From the NCBI GenBank assembly GCA_001600695.1, contig BCKQ01000015.1, forward strand, positions 211,528 through 275,527: DNA of 64,000 nt, written 5' to 3'. The first letter of the stretch is position 1, and every line of letters starts with the position of its first letter. Below the pieces are notes generated by a model. It saw only the letters and a list, made by a program, of their open reading frames with translations. It did not search any database and was not told the DNA's origin. The DNA is from Ascoidea asiatica (Eukaryota; Ascomycota; Saccharomycetes; Ascoideales; Ascoideaceae). Position numbers and translations under genes: made by a program. Below, piece by piece: positions 44,331 through 56,514 of the stretch.

Positions 44331-46600
44331 AGAGCAATAGAAAAATTAAGTTTTTGTTTGTAGTTGACTGCTGTTCCTGGTAACGTTTCAATTTTTATTT
44401 TTTTTTAAATTTTCTAAATAAATTTCATTCTGGATTTAATAATTTTCTAGTTGATTTTCATCAAATTCTTTTTTTTCTAATCAAGCCTCTATATTCATTT
44501 GATAGCAAGGTGCCGTTCAAAATTTGATGAAATTTTTTTTAACATTTTTTTTTTTTTGGTTTCTTTCTTTTTCTGTTAAAATTCAAATATCTGCTATATC
44601 TACACGATTATAGGCTTTGAATTCTTTAAGTACTCACTTTGAAGTTATACTGCTTGAAGAATATACATGCGAATCGGCATCTAAATGAGAATCAGAATCA
44701 GAAGAAGATTCGACACCTAGAGATGCATTGGAATGAGAATAGGAATATTCATTCAAGTTCAAGCACAATTTTCTTTGAAAAGATTTTCTTTTTCATATTT
44801 TTCTATCCTTTTTATATTCTTTTTTTCTTACGTTTTTTTTTTTTTGGAAACAGTTTACAATGGTTTTTTCTCGTTTTCGGACTTTAATATCCATTTTAAG
44901 GCCAAACATTAGACACAACGGTTTTCCTGTATTTGATTTCATTGTTTTTGAATTTACGATCCGATTTTTTTTAATGTTGCTATTCGGTTAATTTATAATT
45001 ATTTTGATTTTTTGAAATATTTTACTTTGTAATTCTGGAATTGTATGATTACATGAGTTTTAAGGTAGTTTTATTTATAATTATGTTATTTATTAAATTA
45101 CTGAAACTTTGTGTTCCTAAATTGATAATTTTGTTAATGTAACCATCACAGAACATATAGTCTTTTATTTCAATTAAGTTTTTCACTGATTATAAGTTTA
45201 TTCTTGAGATATTTTAAGATATTGCGGCAGCTTTACCAAATTTAGGGAAGACTAAATATTTATAATATAGTTTAGCAATACCTTGATTGCGTTAGTATTC
45301 CAAATTGTTAAATTCTAATATCACATTACTAAAAATCGGTGTATGTCAAACTATGTGACTTACCCAGTCAAAAATTAAAATTCCAAATATCGGTTTTTTC
45401 CAATTCTGTAACGATGTGACCGACTTGATCAAAGTGCTAATCTATAGACATCGAATAATCTGCCCAAAGAAGAAAATCATCCTTCAATTATTAATACGTG
45501 TTGTGTACCAATAGTTGAATACAGTACTAAAGACCTACTATATTTCGGATTATATAAGCGTGTTTTTAAAAACTTTTAAAAATATAAATCAAATTTTTGC
45601 ACTGTGTTGACATCTTAAAAGAACATTGTACTCATATAAAAAAATGACAAAATAAACTGGAACCAAAACCATTCATGGTGAATCAAGCGACACAAATTGC
45701 AGAAAAATTCAAAAAAAAATGACTTAAATATTATCGTTGAACGATCTGATTGTCTAATTTCTGTTCAGAAAATATTTTTATCAAAAACTGCACTATTAGA
45801 ATCTTGTTTTAAATAAAACTACGTTTATTTCAAAGATAAAACGTTTTTGGTTAAAATGAAGTATCAGCTGTATAAGGTGAATAATTTAGTTTTAAGAATC
45901 CTAGTTTTCACTTAATTTCAAGATTTATCATTTTCTTATTCATTTCAAATTACTCAATCGTTTTTCATAAATCCATTAAAAACTAGGACACCTACAGGGA
46001 AAGCTTCGGGATAGTTATTAAACGTTAAAAATTGTAGTATGAAAAAAGTTCCAAGTAAAACGAATGGCGGTGTAACAGCACTTTTACTTTGAAAAAAGGC
46101 TAGGTGCGATTCTTTCTTGCAACTTATTACCTTTGAAAAAGAAAGCTTTAGATCAATAAACTGGGTCTCGAAATAGACTTAAATTCTAAAAGTAATCCGC
46201 AGATTTTAAAACTTTACAATATATTAAAAATTATAAATAAGAGCTATAAACCTAGAACGGGGTGTCAATCCAATGTTAACATTAACTATCTTTGGAAACC
46301 AATAATAAAATAGATAGCCGTAGTGCCATACATTTCCCTTTAATAGCTTTTAATTTTCACTTGGGGGATTTCACATATCAGAGAGCTTTATTTACTTATC
46401 TATAGGCTAACAGAAGATATTAGAGTTCAAAGTTGCAATAATTGTAAAACAATATTTCGGTTTAAATTCGTTAGCCAACCTTGAAAATGAGGCTTAATGT
46501 TAATACTAATAAATCAAATATGAAGATTATTTAAAAACATATGTAATTTGCCCACTGCAATATTTCAGTGCATTTATTTTATTAAAATTTCATACCCCTT
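44331..46600. other. Gene-free, T-rich stretch
   Basis: Poly-T tracts lie at about 44530-44560 and 44820-44845. The 82-codon frame at 44639-44887 is driven by these tracts. Nothing else is recognised. Confidence 0.4.
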
Positions 46601-46609
46601 AACTTTTGA

Positions 46610-48515
46610 ATTCATAATAATTGCTATGCTCTACATTTCAAAATAGTGATAGCAGAGTGCTCATTTTAAAAGTTAGTTGTTTAGAACTTTGTTTAACAAA
46701 TATTATCACTAATCAACAATCAAAAGAAGTAACATATAAATTGAACATAAATGATGCTGGAGAAGGTATCGATGGAAATATGTATGGTTATAGGAAAATA
46801 AGACAGATGGAATGATAAATGGTACTGGAAGATATATTGGTAGTAAGATAAAGGGAACAGGAGGATATATTGATGATAAGATATTGATGGTAAGATTAAT
46901 GTTTTTGGAAATTAATAGTAATAGTCATAGTAAGAGTAATAGTAATAGTAATAGTAATACTTAGATATTCTCTGCAACGCTAGGATGATAGTGCTTTTCT
47001 TCTCAGCTGGTTTAAATTGTCAATCGGGAGTATAGTTGAGATTATTTCATTTTCTATCAAACATAACACACCTTTCAACTAATAATTATTATTATTGTGA
47101 TTATAACCTTCATTTTCATTTATATTTTCAATTTCCTTTAAGTTTTCTATTCAATTTAAACATTTAGTAATTCGAAATTTATTATTTATTACAAATCAAT
47201 TATAATAAAAAACTTATTGATTATAGATAAATCGAAATTGTTCAGATACTTTATTTTTGTCGTAAGCAATTTTATAATTTCCTGAATTCAAAGAAGGTGA
47301 ATGGGATAATGATAACTTGTCTGCAGGAGAATTCGAAAAAGAACAGAATAACGTAGAAGAACCACCATACAAATTTGAAAGAGCTCTAGTGAGCTTATCA
47401 TTATGATTTTAATTTTGTTTTCATTTTCTAAGTGAGTGTTATTGTCAAAGCAAATAATAATTGAATATGTGAATAGTTAAATAGGAAACCAAATGGCGAT
47501 GTAGCTGGGGGGTATTGCATGTTATATAGCAGGTGAAATAGATGCTCATACAAATGGTTAAAGGTAAAATAAGAATGGTATCACTTATGCATATAGTAAT
47601 GCTAATTATATGCTTATTATGAGTTGATTAGATGTTGATGTTGATCCTGAAGCTGCTCTCAATCCTGATAGTAATAGTCTTAGTATTGCTGATGGTGATA
47701 ATGCTGATAATGATGATTATTAATGAAAATAACACTTTTCTTTAATGATCAATAAACAAGTAAAATGTAATTATCACAAATTGAACATTTTCAATAAATA
47801 TACAGTTGTTTTAAAAGGTTGTGGTTCACTTAGTTGTGGAGCTGGAAAACCCTATTTTTTGTAATTTTGGGATTTAGCTATGTAAGTCACATGGTTTTAC
47901 ATACAACGATTCCTATAATCTGATCCTAGAATTTGGACAGTTTTGGATTCTAAGTTAATTTCATCAAAAAATAATATAGCAAATATATTAGCTTATTAGA
48001 CTTTCTTGATTTTAGTTATAGCTATTTCTAAGTAAATCGACTATTGGAGACACTATTATACTAAACATAAAGCAGCTCTATTTATAAATAACGGTAAATA
48101 GAAAGGGTTTTAAAAAAATAAAAAAATAGTCTTTGACAGATAAAGAGGTTAATTGACTGACTGAAACCGGGGAAATATATCAAAACAAACTGAGTTAAAA
48201 AAACAATTATTTGAATTAATTGGTAATCACAAACAAACCAATGGGCTTATCGACATTTTCAATGATGATTATTCTAATAGTAATGATGATAACAACCATG
48301 AAGCTGATGTGGGTGTTTAGGTCAATAATTAAATTAATAAGAATAATAACACAAATGAGTTTACCAATTATAAGGATTACTATACCGCTAAGGGTATTAA
48401 TAATAGTGATATTGATTTTGATATCCATTTCAATTATGGCAATGATAATCATCATGGTAATTTGTATAATGGTTATTTGTATAATGCTGAAGATGTCGAA
48501 TATTATTCTTATTAT
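46610..48515 (+). pseudogene. Decayed Asn/Asp/Ser-rich coding region
   Basis: Several plus-strand pieces look like low-complexity host protein: LNINDAGEGIDGNMYGYRK (about 46740-46797), a Ser/Asn run encoded by AGTAAT repeats (46918-46962), VDPEAALNPDSNSLSIADGD (about 47641-47700), and a C-terminal piece at 48262-48515 (KDYYTAKGINNSDIDFDIHF and YGNDNHHGNLYNGYLYNAED). The last runs into the start of alpha copy 2 at 48494. Stops and frame changes are frequent. It may be one decayed gene interrupted by alpha, or part of an element that ends there. Confidence 0.4.
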
Positions 48516-49291
48516 TAGTATTCATATTCATTTATTCCCATAATTTCTATATAAAAATTTATATAAAAATATTGAGAAATGAAGGTCTATTTATATTCAT
48601 TTGGACCTTGATCAGCAAGTAATATATCTTATAAATCTTTCTACCTATTTCTCATGCGTATAGCAAAACGGTTGCTACTGGGAGCCCAAAAGCAATGAGG
48701 ATCTCATTTCGTATCTGTTATACTTGGGGTTAAAATTACGTCTCCTAATCTCAAACTACAAGTTAGTATTGTCCATTTTCAATTTGATAGAAGGTACAGG
48801 TAGAATTTCTGTTTGATAGAACCTACAAGGACTTTTTCTATCAGTTGGTACATTCGGCTGTCTGAGTAGCGAATCAAGTTCTGGTAGCTAATCAGTAATC
48901 AATTACCCCTCATCAATCCCCATGACATTACCTTGCTCGCCAAGAACAGTTAAGGATGCCAAGACATCAGGTCTTCTATAACCACATATTAGCCCCTCAC
49001 AGAAAAATATGAACTACTACTTGCTTCGTACAATTAGTAATTGGAATAGGAAACCTGCCCCTCGGCTGTCCGTGAATCCGAATCACTCGAGTATACCGCA
49101 ATCAAGTTCCGGCCTCCCTGATTACGTAATCAATTACCTAATTGGGACCACTCCAGTGAATCTGACCAATGACATGGAACATTGTGCCTGGAGAATAGTT
49201 CAAGTATCTCCAAATTCCATCTTGTAACATGTATGTAGACAAGGCTTATTGACTGTTAGGGCACACGGCTCGGTTTTGAATGCTGGCTCCA
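48494..49291 (+). repeat. Repeat alpha, copy 2 (uninterrupted)
   Basis: Homologous to copy 1 from TGTCGAATATT onward and lacking the beta insert: at 49253-49256 it has a single CTGT. The homology fades near 49291 (GGCTCCA). It is about 798 bp long. It carries the block CTCGGCTGTCCGTGAATCCG shared with copy 1. Its 3' side is richer in G+C than its 5' side. It is possibly a solo LTR. Confidence 0.7.
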
Positions 49292-50749
49292 CATAGGAAC
49301 GTGTAAACCTAGTACAGCGGGACTACTGTGTCCCATTGTTTGGCCTTAACTCAATGGTACCGCCGAGAGAGTTTCCCAAGAGCCATTCCTTTTTCTTGAA
49401 ATGATCATAGGTACAAGCCCTTATCACTAGGGCTTGTAATAATAGGCTGTCGGCCACATTCATCGCTCCAGGCGTGTGCCGGTGAACTATATCACCTCAC
49501 GTGCTATTAGCAAGAAATCATGATAGAAGAAACTGCCTGTATGAACAATGATAATAATTTAATTAACACCAATTTGAATAATGAAAATTTATGTTTGAAG
49601 ATACGTCATCAAGTAATTTTCGGAGGAGATTTGGCCGTATTTTTTAAGTTGATTTATGAACAAACACAACCAAAACAAATTTATTTTTATCAAAACAAAA
49701 TAGAAGCTAACAGTTGGGAGTTCCTTAAGGATAAAACTGTGGAAGAAATTAAAAGTAGTTCACTTTATAACTTAAGAATGTGAGAAAAACCGTTCTTTTT
49801 TTTTTTTTTTGCATCTATTATTGTTATTCGGCTATGTTGAATAAAATAAAAGTTTATATTGAGTTTGATGATGCTGTTTGTACGAGACGTTTAGTAAAAT
49901 TAGAATATACATATAAGTGTTTTATTTTTCCATTAATTTAAAAACATTTATTCAAAAATCACAGCCGCTTTTTTTTACATCAAAGTCATACTCTTTACCG
50001 ACAGTTAGCTAGTCCAGTTAGCACCATTGCTAAGAAACCCAATACTACTACTAGTCTTTTAAATGGAGAACATCAAGAAATAAATAGAAGGAAAGAAATT
50101 TTTGAGAAACATTAGATCAACTATTGCTTTATCGTGAAATATCTTTCAGTTGCTTCTGTTATAACTTGTGATGAACTTCTGAAAATTTACAATAAAAATA
50201 TAAGTGTTGAAGATTTTCCTAAAGAAAAAGGAAAAGTAATGAAAAATAATATAAGATACTGAACAAAAGTTTTTAATGGGGGTTTTGATTTTTTCTGCTA
50301 TTTTATTGAAGAAGAAGAAAGTTCTTCAATGCAAAAATCCTCAAGACTTTAATTTACATTCCGCAGTTTATTAAATTATAAATAAACTTTTGCCCCAAAA
50401 ATTCTTAGAGTTCAAAGTATTCAATAATAGAGGAGCTATTTAAACTACCAATCAAATTGAAAAATTGTTCTTTGCCATATTATTCCAAATATATAAAAAT
50501 ATTGGTCATCCACTTCATTTACATGTAACTGTTTCATATATTTCTTCAACAAAAGGCAATTTTTGATAAAATCTATTAAATGCTCAACACATAAAAGATG
50601 AGTACTTAACAAAAAAAAAACCTTTTGAGGATTAAACAGTATCTTTAATACACTGCACAAATGAAACATTTGAAAGAGCGAGTGGGAATCTAAATTCAGA
50701 TGAAAGTTTCGAATACACTCTCCATATCAGGGATAATAAAACTGATAAC
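49292..50749. other. Spacer with one short ORF, between alpha and gamma
   Basis: An 87-codon frame at 49520-49783 reads MIEETACMNNDNNL and FGGDLAVFFKLIYEQTQ, then KQIYFYQNKIEANSWEFL, before a TGA and a poly-T run. It looks more protein-like than most short frames here and starts about 230 bp after alpha copy 2, where the first ORF of an LTR element would be expected. I do not recognise it and the DNA downstream holds no pol domains. Confidence 0.3.
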
Positions 50750-51779
50750 CGTTGAAAATAATAGAGACCTACATATGCTAGGGCATATATTGGTACCAAC
50801 ACCGTAGGCATTGAAGGATAACAAGACACGTATGTTGACTAGCGGTAACAGAGTCATCAACTATTCAAGAATGTGTCTACACCATGCCCAATTATGTATA
50901 GAGATGCACAATTAGCCATAGTTATACATATTTTTCCTTAAAGTTGCATTACCTTCCGCGAAAAAAGAAACTCACATGACCTTCCATGTCTGAGTACAGC
51001 TGCACAGATAGTGGGACAAAATTGATGTTCTAATTACCTAACATAACACATGCTGCAACATCTCAGGAATACAGGATAAATCGGAAACCAGCAGGGTCTT
51101 TCAGAGACATGGGCGTCAACCCTGTAGGAGCCTATTAATGCTAAGCCGGTCGGAACCAGAAGAATAAAAGAGGAGTTAGGATTTAGCGCCTATCCGGATA
51201 AATGTAAAATCCGAAAGACCGTGACGAGCCATGAAGGGAGTTCTTCTGGATGGTTCAATTGGTTGAGAGTTCTTTCCTGTGTGAGAAAGTATACTTCTCA
51301 CAGCGTATGCCGAATTGGCTCGGACTAAACAGAACACTACTGGAGCTGGCCCATTAAAAATCGATGCCGAGTCCGTGCTTCAGGATTAAATATTATTATT
51401 ATTGGGCAATTACTTCGATTGTCTGCCCCACTGCAAAGTGTGCAGATTGGCTTTAATATGGTAAAACTGAAATGTGAATTTCATTTGAATTCTAATCAAG
51501 TTTGCACCCCTTTTTACAAGGTAAACTTGACTCCCACCTGGATTTCCGGAATTCTGCGACAGTTGGAATTTGCCGAGCATTCTCAATAGTTCTCTGGGAC
51601 CCTGTAAAAATCCATAATCAATATAAAAGGAATCGATTTCCTCTTATTTTTTTTGCTTAATATATTTTGCTTTTCTTCTAGATCATCGATTAGCACCAGT
51701 TAATTGATTAATACATAGTAAGTAAAATATTATATAATCAGAAATTGCAAATTTGTCAAATGAATGAGAAGTCACAACA
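50750..51779 (+). mobile_element. LTR gamma, copy 2 (about 1030 bp)
   Basis: It begins CGTTGAAAATAATAGAG (the first T replaced by C) and ends GTCACAACA. It shares with copy 1 the ATATTGGTAC block, the GAGGAGTTAGGATTTAGCGC block (about 51171-51190), a TATAAAAGGAATCG promoter-like word (about 51623) and the 3' end GATCATCGATTAGCACCAG. No clean target duplication and no adjacent internal region were found. Confidence 0.8.
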
Positions 51780-51789
51780 CTTTTTTCTT

Positions 51790-53080
51790 TTCAATTTCTT
51801 TTTTAATTAAATAACGAATCTTGTGCACTAAAATCTCATCTTGGTTAATCTTAAGTTTGTTTTCGATGTTTGTAAAAGAAACCATTGTTGAAAAAACTAC
51901 ATATAGTAAATCTTTTTTAGTCACAACTAATATTTTGAAAACCCATCTCATTTAACATAATCACTGATTGATCACGAAAACTTAACAGTTCAAAAGATGG
52001 ATTCCTTGAATTTTTATAATGAGTAGCTTTAGCTGTAAAAATGCATTCACTATTTTTTTTAGGTCACCAGTAATGAAATATTTAATTTTAATTTCAATTG
52101 ATAATTATGCATAATTAATTATTCGCAGTTTGTTCTAATTCTTGAAGATTAAGTCATCATACTTGGAACATCAATTTCCTTTTTCTCATTTTTATTTTCG
52201 CTTTCATAGATTGTGAAACATCTTATATTAACTTACTTGTATTGCTAATTTCAGTACGAGTACGAAGTCTTGTTGCAATTGCACTAGCGAAAATGTCTTT
52301 CTCTTCAGTGTTTGTTGAGTTAAGTTCGTCAAACATAACTGAACCTAAATCAGGTGGTGTATAATGTTTGTCAGCCAACCTCCCGTAATCCGTTCAAAGA
52401 TCTGTAAGTCAGGTACTCTTATAACACATTTCTATTCTATGATCAGTATCATCCCGATCATAAACGGAAGGAGTAATACCTGTAATTTTATTTTGCGAAA
52501 TATTTTTTTTGATTTTTTGATTTTTTCTTTCTTCATTAGGTCAACCACAAGCATTTTTATTATTCATAGAGTTTACTAATTTTTTGTTATTATCGATGAT
52601 ATTTTTGACCTTATTAATCTCCATTTCTATAACAATATTTTTAATAACTCTATTTTCATTATTTTAAACACCAGTCCTATCATGGTCCCAATCACCAAGC
52701 TTACTGTAGCTTTTCTCTGATAAATGACCAGCATTCATAGTTGTAGAATTATCAACAAAAATGTCTAAGATTTTTTAGGTTTTTCAAAGTTTAATTGTTT
52801 CAAAGATTTTTTGATTGCATTTTTATTACCTTCTATTGTTTTAATTGTATTATTTGGCTTGCCTTTTGTAAGTACTTTTGTTTTTTTAGTACCTTCAACT
52901 TTATCATTTTCCTTTAATAAAATATCTTTTTTGTTTAGACCAATTTTTTTTTTTACGATCAATCAAACAGTTTTGCATTTCTTTTTCGGGGCAACAAATT
53001 TCCTTTTTGACCCTACTGCTTGGAGAACTTTTTTTTGTGATAACAATTTGGATATTAATTTGATTTGTTAGTATTTGTTT
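51790..53080 (-). pseudogene. Decayed host-like gene, unrecognised
   Basis: The minus strand carries Lys/Asn-rich coding-like pieces: the 65-codon frame 52962-52765 (DKVEGTKKTKVLTKGKPNN), a piece reading NTEEKDIFASAIATRLRTR near 52320-52260, and AKATHYKNSRNPSFELLSF near 52040-51985. Stops and shifts separate them. The basic, charged composition resembles nuclear proteins, but no domain can be named. Confidence 0.4.
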
Positions 53081-53889
53081 TTCTAAGGTGATTTTTACGT
53101 GAATTTTAAAAATATATAGATCACAATCTGAATTTTTGAAAAATATGGGTATATATAATTAGATATAGAAGCAATACAAATTTGGAATTTTTGGGAAGTG
53201 CTTTCTACATATTATTAGTTTATGTTGGGTATATTATTGCCTTATTATTTCACCACTTATCCAATAACAGTTATATTGTATATATATCAAGTATGTATAA
53301 CAGTAATGGTTACCAAAGGATAAACGTTAACGTAACGGAAGACAATCAACTAAAGATTATCAAGTTTATTATTCGAAACAGTGTTTTAGTCTTATTTTAA
53401 AATAGATATTTTATTAAAACAGCAAGTTTACCAAACTTCAACATGCTTAGTGGGCTAAACATTCCTAGTGTATTGACCAAAGCTGCAACGTTATGTACAT
53501 TAACCCACATTCTATCGACGTTATATTAATTTTCATATTTATTTATTGCCGGTTTTGGCAATATACCGTTCTCGGTACGTCTTGCGGCGTCACATTTTTA
53601 TCTTTTGTTTTTCGCAGGAGGGTAACGGCAAACCAGTCCTTGTCAGTTCTATCAGCCATTTTGTTCTTGTACCTTCTGTAGAAAAAAAGCTAAAATGAAT
53701 TCCAAAAGGAGAAAATTCGATTCCAAAAAGTCTCAAAAAGGTTCGACATGCTAACTTTTTTTACAAATTTAATACAATGTAGTACAGTCTATTCTAATTA
53801 CTCTTATATATATATATTAAGGTTATTAGCTATCTAATATTGCTATGTAAAGCTTTATACACAACTATAGGATATTGCAATATAATTAA
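53081..53889. other. Gene-free stretch
   Basis: Two short frames (53182-53400, 53493-53681) have hydrophobic stretches but no further support. Nothing else recognised. Confidence 0.4.
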
Positions 53890-54700
53890 TATCGTTACAG
53901 AAAGTCACATTCAGTTTAACAAAGAATTCAACAGTTCACGTGGGCTTTCATGACTATGTCTGCAGGAACACATATAGCCGGAAATGATGTGATAAGTTAG
54001 TTACCTAGCATAACGAATGTCTGCTAATGTTATCTATACCATATAAATGAAAAAAGAAGATGGGATAAGTTCCATTAACAGTCCTTACGCGTTTAAGAAA
54101 GCATAGGGAATAATCCACTACATGAAAAAAAAGGAGTTAAGTTTTAGCGCTATCCAGATAGAGGTTAAATCTAAAAGACAATTCAGATTGCGGACCAGAG
54201 TGCATCTGGGTTGGTGAATTTGCAAAGCGTAGTTTTATGTATGAAAAGGCATAGGTCTCACTGAATATACCCGATGGTGGCCAAATCAACAGGAGCACAG
54301 TGTGCACGTAGAGGCTTAGTAATCTATTTTAGGTCCGGACGTCGAGCTTTCGAAGTATTCCATGATTACCCTGTTTTCTCAGCTCCAGCAGAACGTGGCT
54401 GATGATCCAGTATCGCCATATCGAAATTTCGATAACAATCAATTTCAATTCATATTTTCAGCCCGTTGAAGAAGGTAAACTTGATTTTTGTCGCTAGTGT
54501 ATATGAGCTATCGGAAATTCGAGAATTCCGGGACTTTGGGAGGGTTCTCCGGCAGGCGGTAGGATTCCCGAATTATTATAAAAGGAACGAATTTCCTCTT
54601 ATTTGGTGAATTGATTTAATTAGTTTTCTTTTTAGATAATAGATTAGCGCGAGTTAATTTATGTATCCATAATGTTTAAAATATTTTCGATTGAAAAATT
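53890..54700 (+). mobile_element. LTR gamma, copy 4 (diverged, incomplete)
   Basis: Recognisable by GGAGTTAAGTTTTAGCGCTA (about 54132-54151), a TATAAAAGGAACG word near 54578, CCTCTTATTTGG and TTTTCTTTTTAGATAATAGAT, in the same order as gamma copies 1 and 2. It is more worn than the others and the 5' end is lost or unrecognisable, so it is probably the oldest copy. Confidence 0.65.
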
Positions 54701-54944
54701 GAATGATAATATTCCACGGCTTGTAAGCTCATTGCTGAAAAGCATTTTCAATCCGGTAGCAAAGATTCTGACACTGCTATTGCTTTTATGGAAAAGGTCC
54801 AGAATATTCTTTTTTTATTTAACCGGTGAAAACGTTAACGTTAAATATATGATAATGACTCTAATACTGGCAATATAAAGGAATTCTGTTGAAAAAAGCT
54901 TTGGATTGACACCTTACCAAAGTAAATGCTGCTCAATACTATGA

Positions 54945-55600
54945 TTATTATAATTCAGGTTTATTTATTTCCATATTCTCTATATAAAAATTATATAAAA
55001 ATATTGAGAAATCAATTTCAATTTATATCACTTTGGACCTTGATGAGCAAAAAATATATCTTATAAACCTTGCGAGGTATTCATATACGTATAGCAAAAC
55101 CGTTGCTATTAGGGAGCCTGACATGAAGGAGCATCTGACTTTCTACCTGTAGTATTTGTGCTGAAGTTACAATTCGTAGTCTTAAACTACAGGTTAGTAT
55201 TGTCCACTTACAATTTGAGAGAAGGTACAAGTAGAATTTCTGTTTGATAGAACATACAAGGACTTTTTCTATCAGTTGGTAGGATCGGCTGTTCGAGTAG
55301 CCAATCAACTTCTAGTAGCTAATCAGTAATCAATTACCCCTTATCAGGCCCATGACAGCCCCTTTTTCCCCAAGGCCAGTTATACATGCCATGCCACGTC
55401 CTCCACAACCGCATATTAGTCCCGCAGAGTAAAATATGAACTAATAATTGCTGCGAACAATTACTAATTGGAACATGAAGCCAACCCTTTCGACTGTCCG
55501 TATATCCGACTCACTCGAATATAGCGCACTCACGTTCCGGTCTTTCTTAGTACGTAATCACTTACTTAATAGGGACCATACCAGTAGAAAGTAATGGCAA
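54945..55600 (+). repeat. Repeat alpha, copy 3 (diverged)
   Basis: It aligns with alpha copies 1 and 2 through TCTATATAAAAATTATATAAA, TTGATGAGCAAAAAATATATC, ATTTCTGTTTGATAGAAC and the ACTGTCCGTATATCCGACTC block. The 5' boundary is blurred and the 3' side is lost after about 55600. It is more diverged than the other two copies. Confidence 0.65.
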
Positions 55601-55827
55601 ACAGAAGTAATTAGTATTTTTTACAGATGATAGAGTTGAAATTGTATTATTATTTAAGATTCGATTCGAATTATTTCAACTTGTAGTAGAATTATTTCTA
55701 TTGATATGATGACTATTAAAGAGTAAGTTATTTAATAGGATCATGAAAAGAAAAAAAAACTAAAACAATACTGTTTAAATTATAATGCTTTGCAAGACGT
55801 ATATTGATGTAATTCTCTTGTAAATTA

Positions 55828-56020
55828 GGAGAAACTAGCTAAACATTAAGTCTAGAATAATGGAGTATAATATTACCCTCGGGCCCAAACTCGGCCGAAG
55901 CTGTGAAATTCAAGAGCTGACAATTTGACCACTGCGTTATAAAATGGCTAAAAAGTCAAGTGAAATTTAGATTTTGTTAATGGCAACAAAAAACATGTTC
56001 CGGCAACGGAAGTTCAACTG
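55828..56020 (+). repeat. Repeat delta, copy 2, cut by a beta LTR
   Basis: Homologous to 21340-21560 in the same orientation. The homology stops at ACTG (56017-56020), where the beta LTR is inserted. The continuation after the LTR (from 56511) is too diverged from copy 1 to follow by eye. Confidence 0.65.
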
Positions 56021-56510
56021 TGATTGTAGTTCGAACGAAATATCTAATTATTACTAAGAAGATATCTAATTCAAATTATAAACAATTATTAATTAAAATA
56101 TAAACTAAATAAAAATTATTTGAAAAATATGCGAGGTAACTGCCCTTTTTATATTAGTGTGAAATAAGAGCGGGTAACCCATCTTAAGAATAAATTTGTA
56201 AACTTACTATGTTAAAGTTCACTTCCTATACTTAACAAATGAAATAAAATAAAGTTCTGTTCTAGAAGTAACTACGTCATTCTAAGAACTAACAAGACGA
56301 TTCGAGTATATTCGAGATTCCCACGAAACTTTGAATCAGGAATAAATGATGCAGTCCAAGAGCGTTTTAATACATTTCGCATGCACACTGAAGTTCCAAC
56401 AACGCAATAGAATCTAGTCGTAGAACAATCTGTGTAATCTGAGAAACTCTAAGAATAGCCTACAATATTCGACGAAAATTCTAATAAAAGCATAAAATGA
56501 TTAATAATCA
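56021..56510 (+). mobile_element. Solo LTR beta, copy 2 (490 bp)
   Basis: Starts TGATTGTAGTTCGAACG and ends TTAATAATCA; the length of 490 bp is the same as copy 1. It is flanked by the perfect 4-bp direct repeat ACTG (56017-56020 and 56511-56514). The pre-insertion site is represented by ACTG at 21540-21543 in delta copy 1. The two beta copies are far more alike than the alpha or gamma copies, so this family was active most recently. Confidence 0.9.
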
Positions 56511-56514
56511 ACTG

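Noticed and set aside
48216-48543. Two overlapping Ile/Met-rich ORFs on opposite strands
   Set aside because: They are shadows of AAT/GAT-rich repeats; the third frame gives the coherent Asn/Asp-rich reading recorded as a relic.
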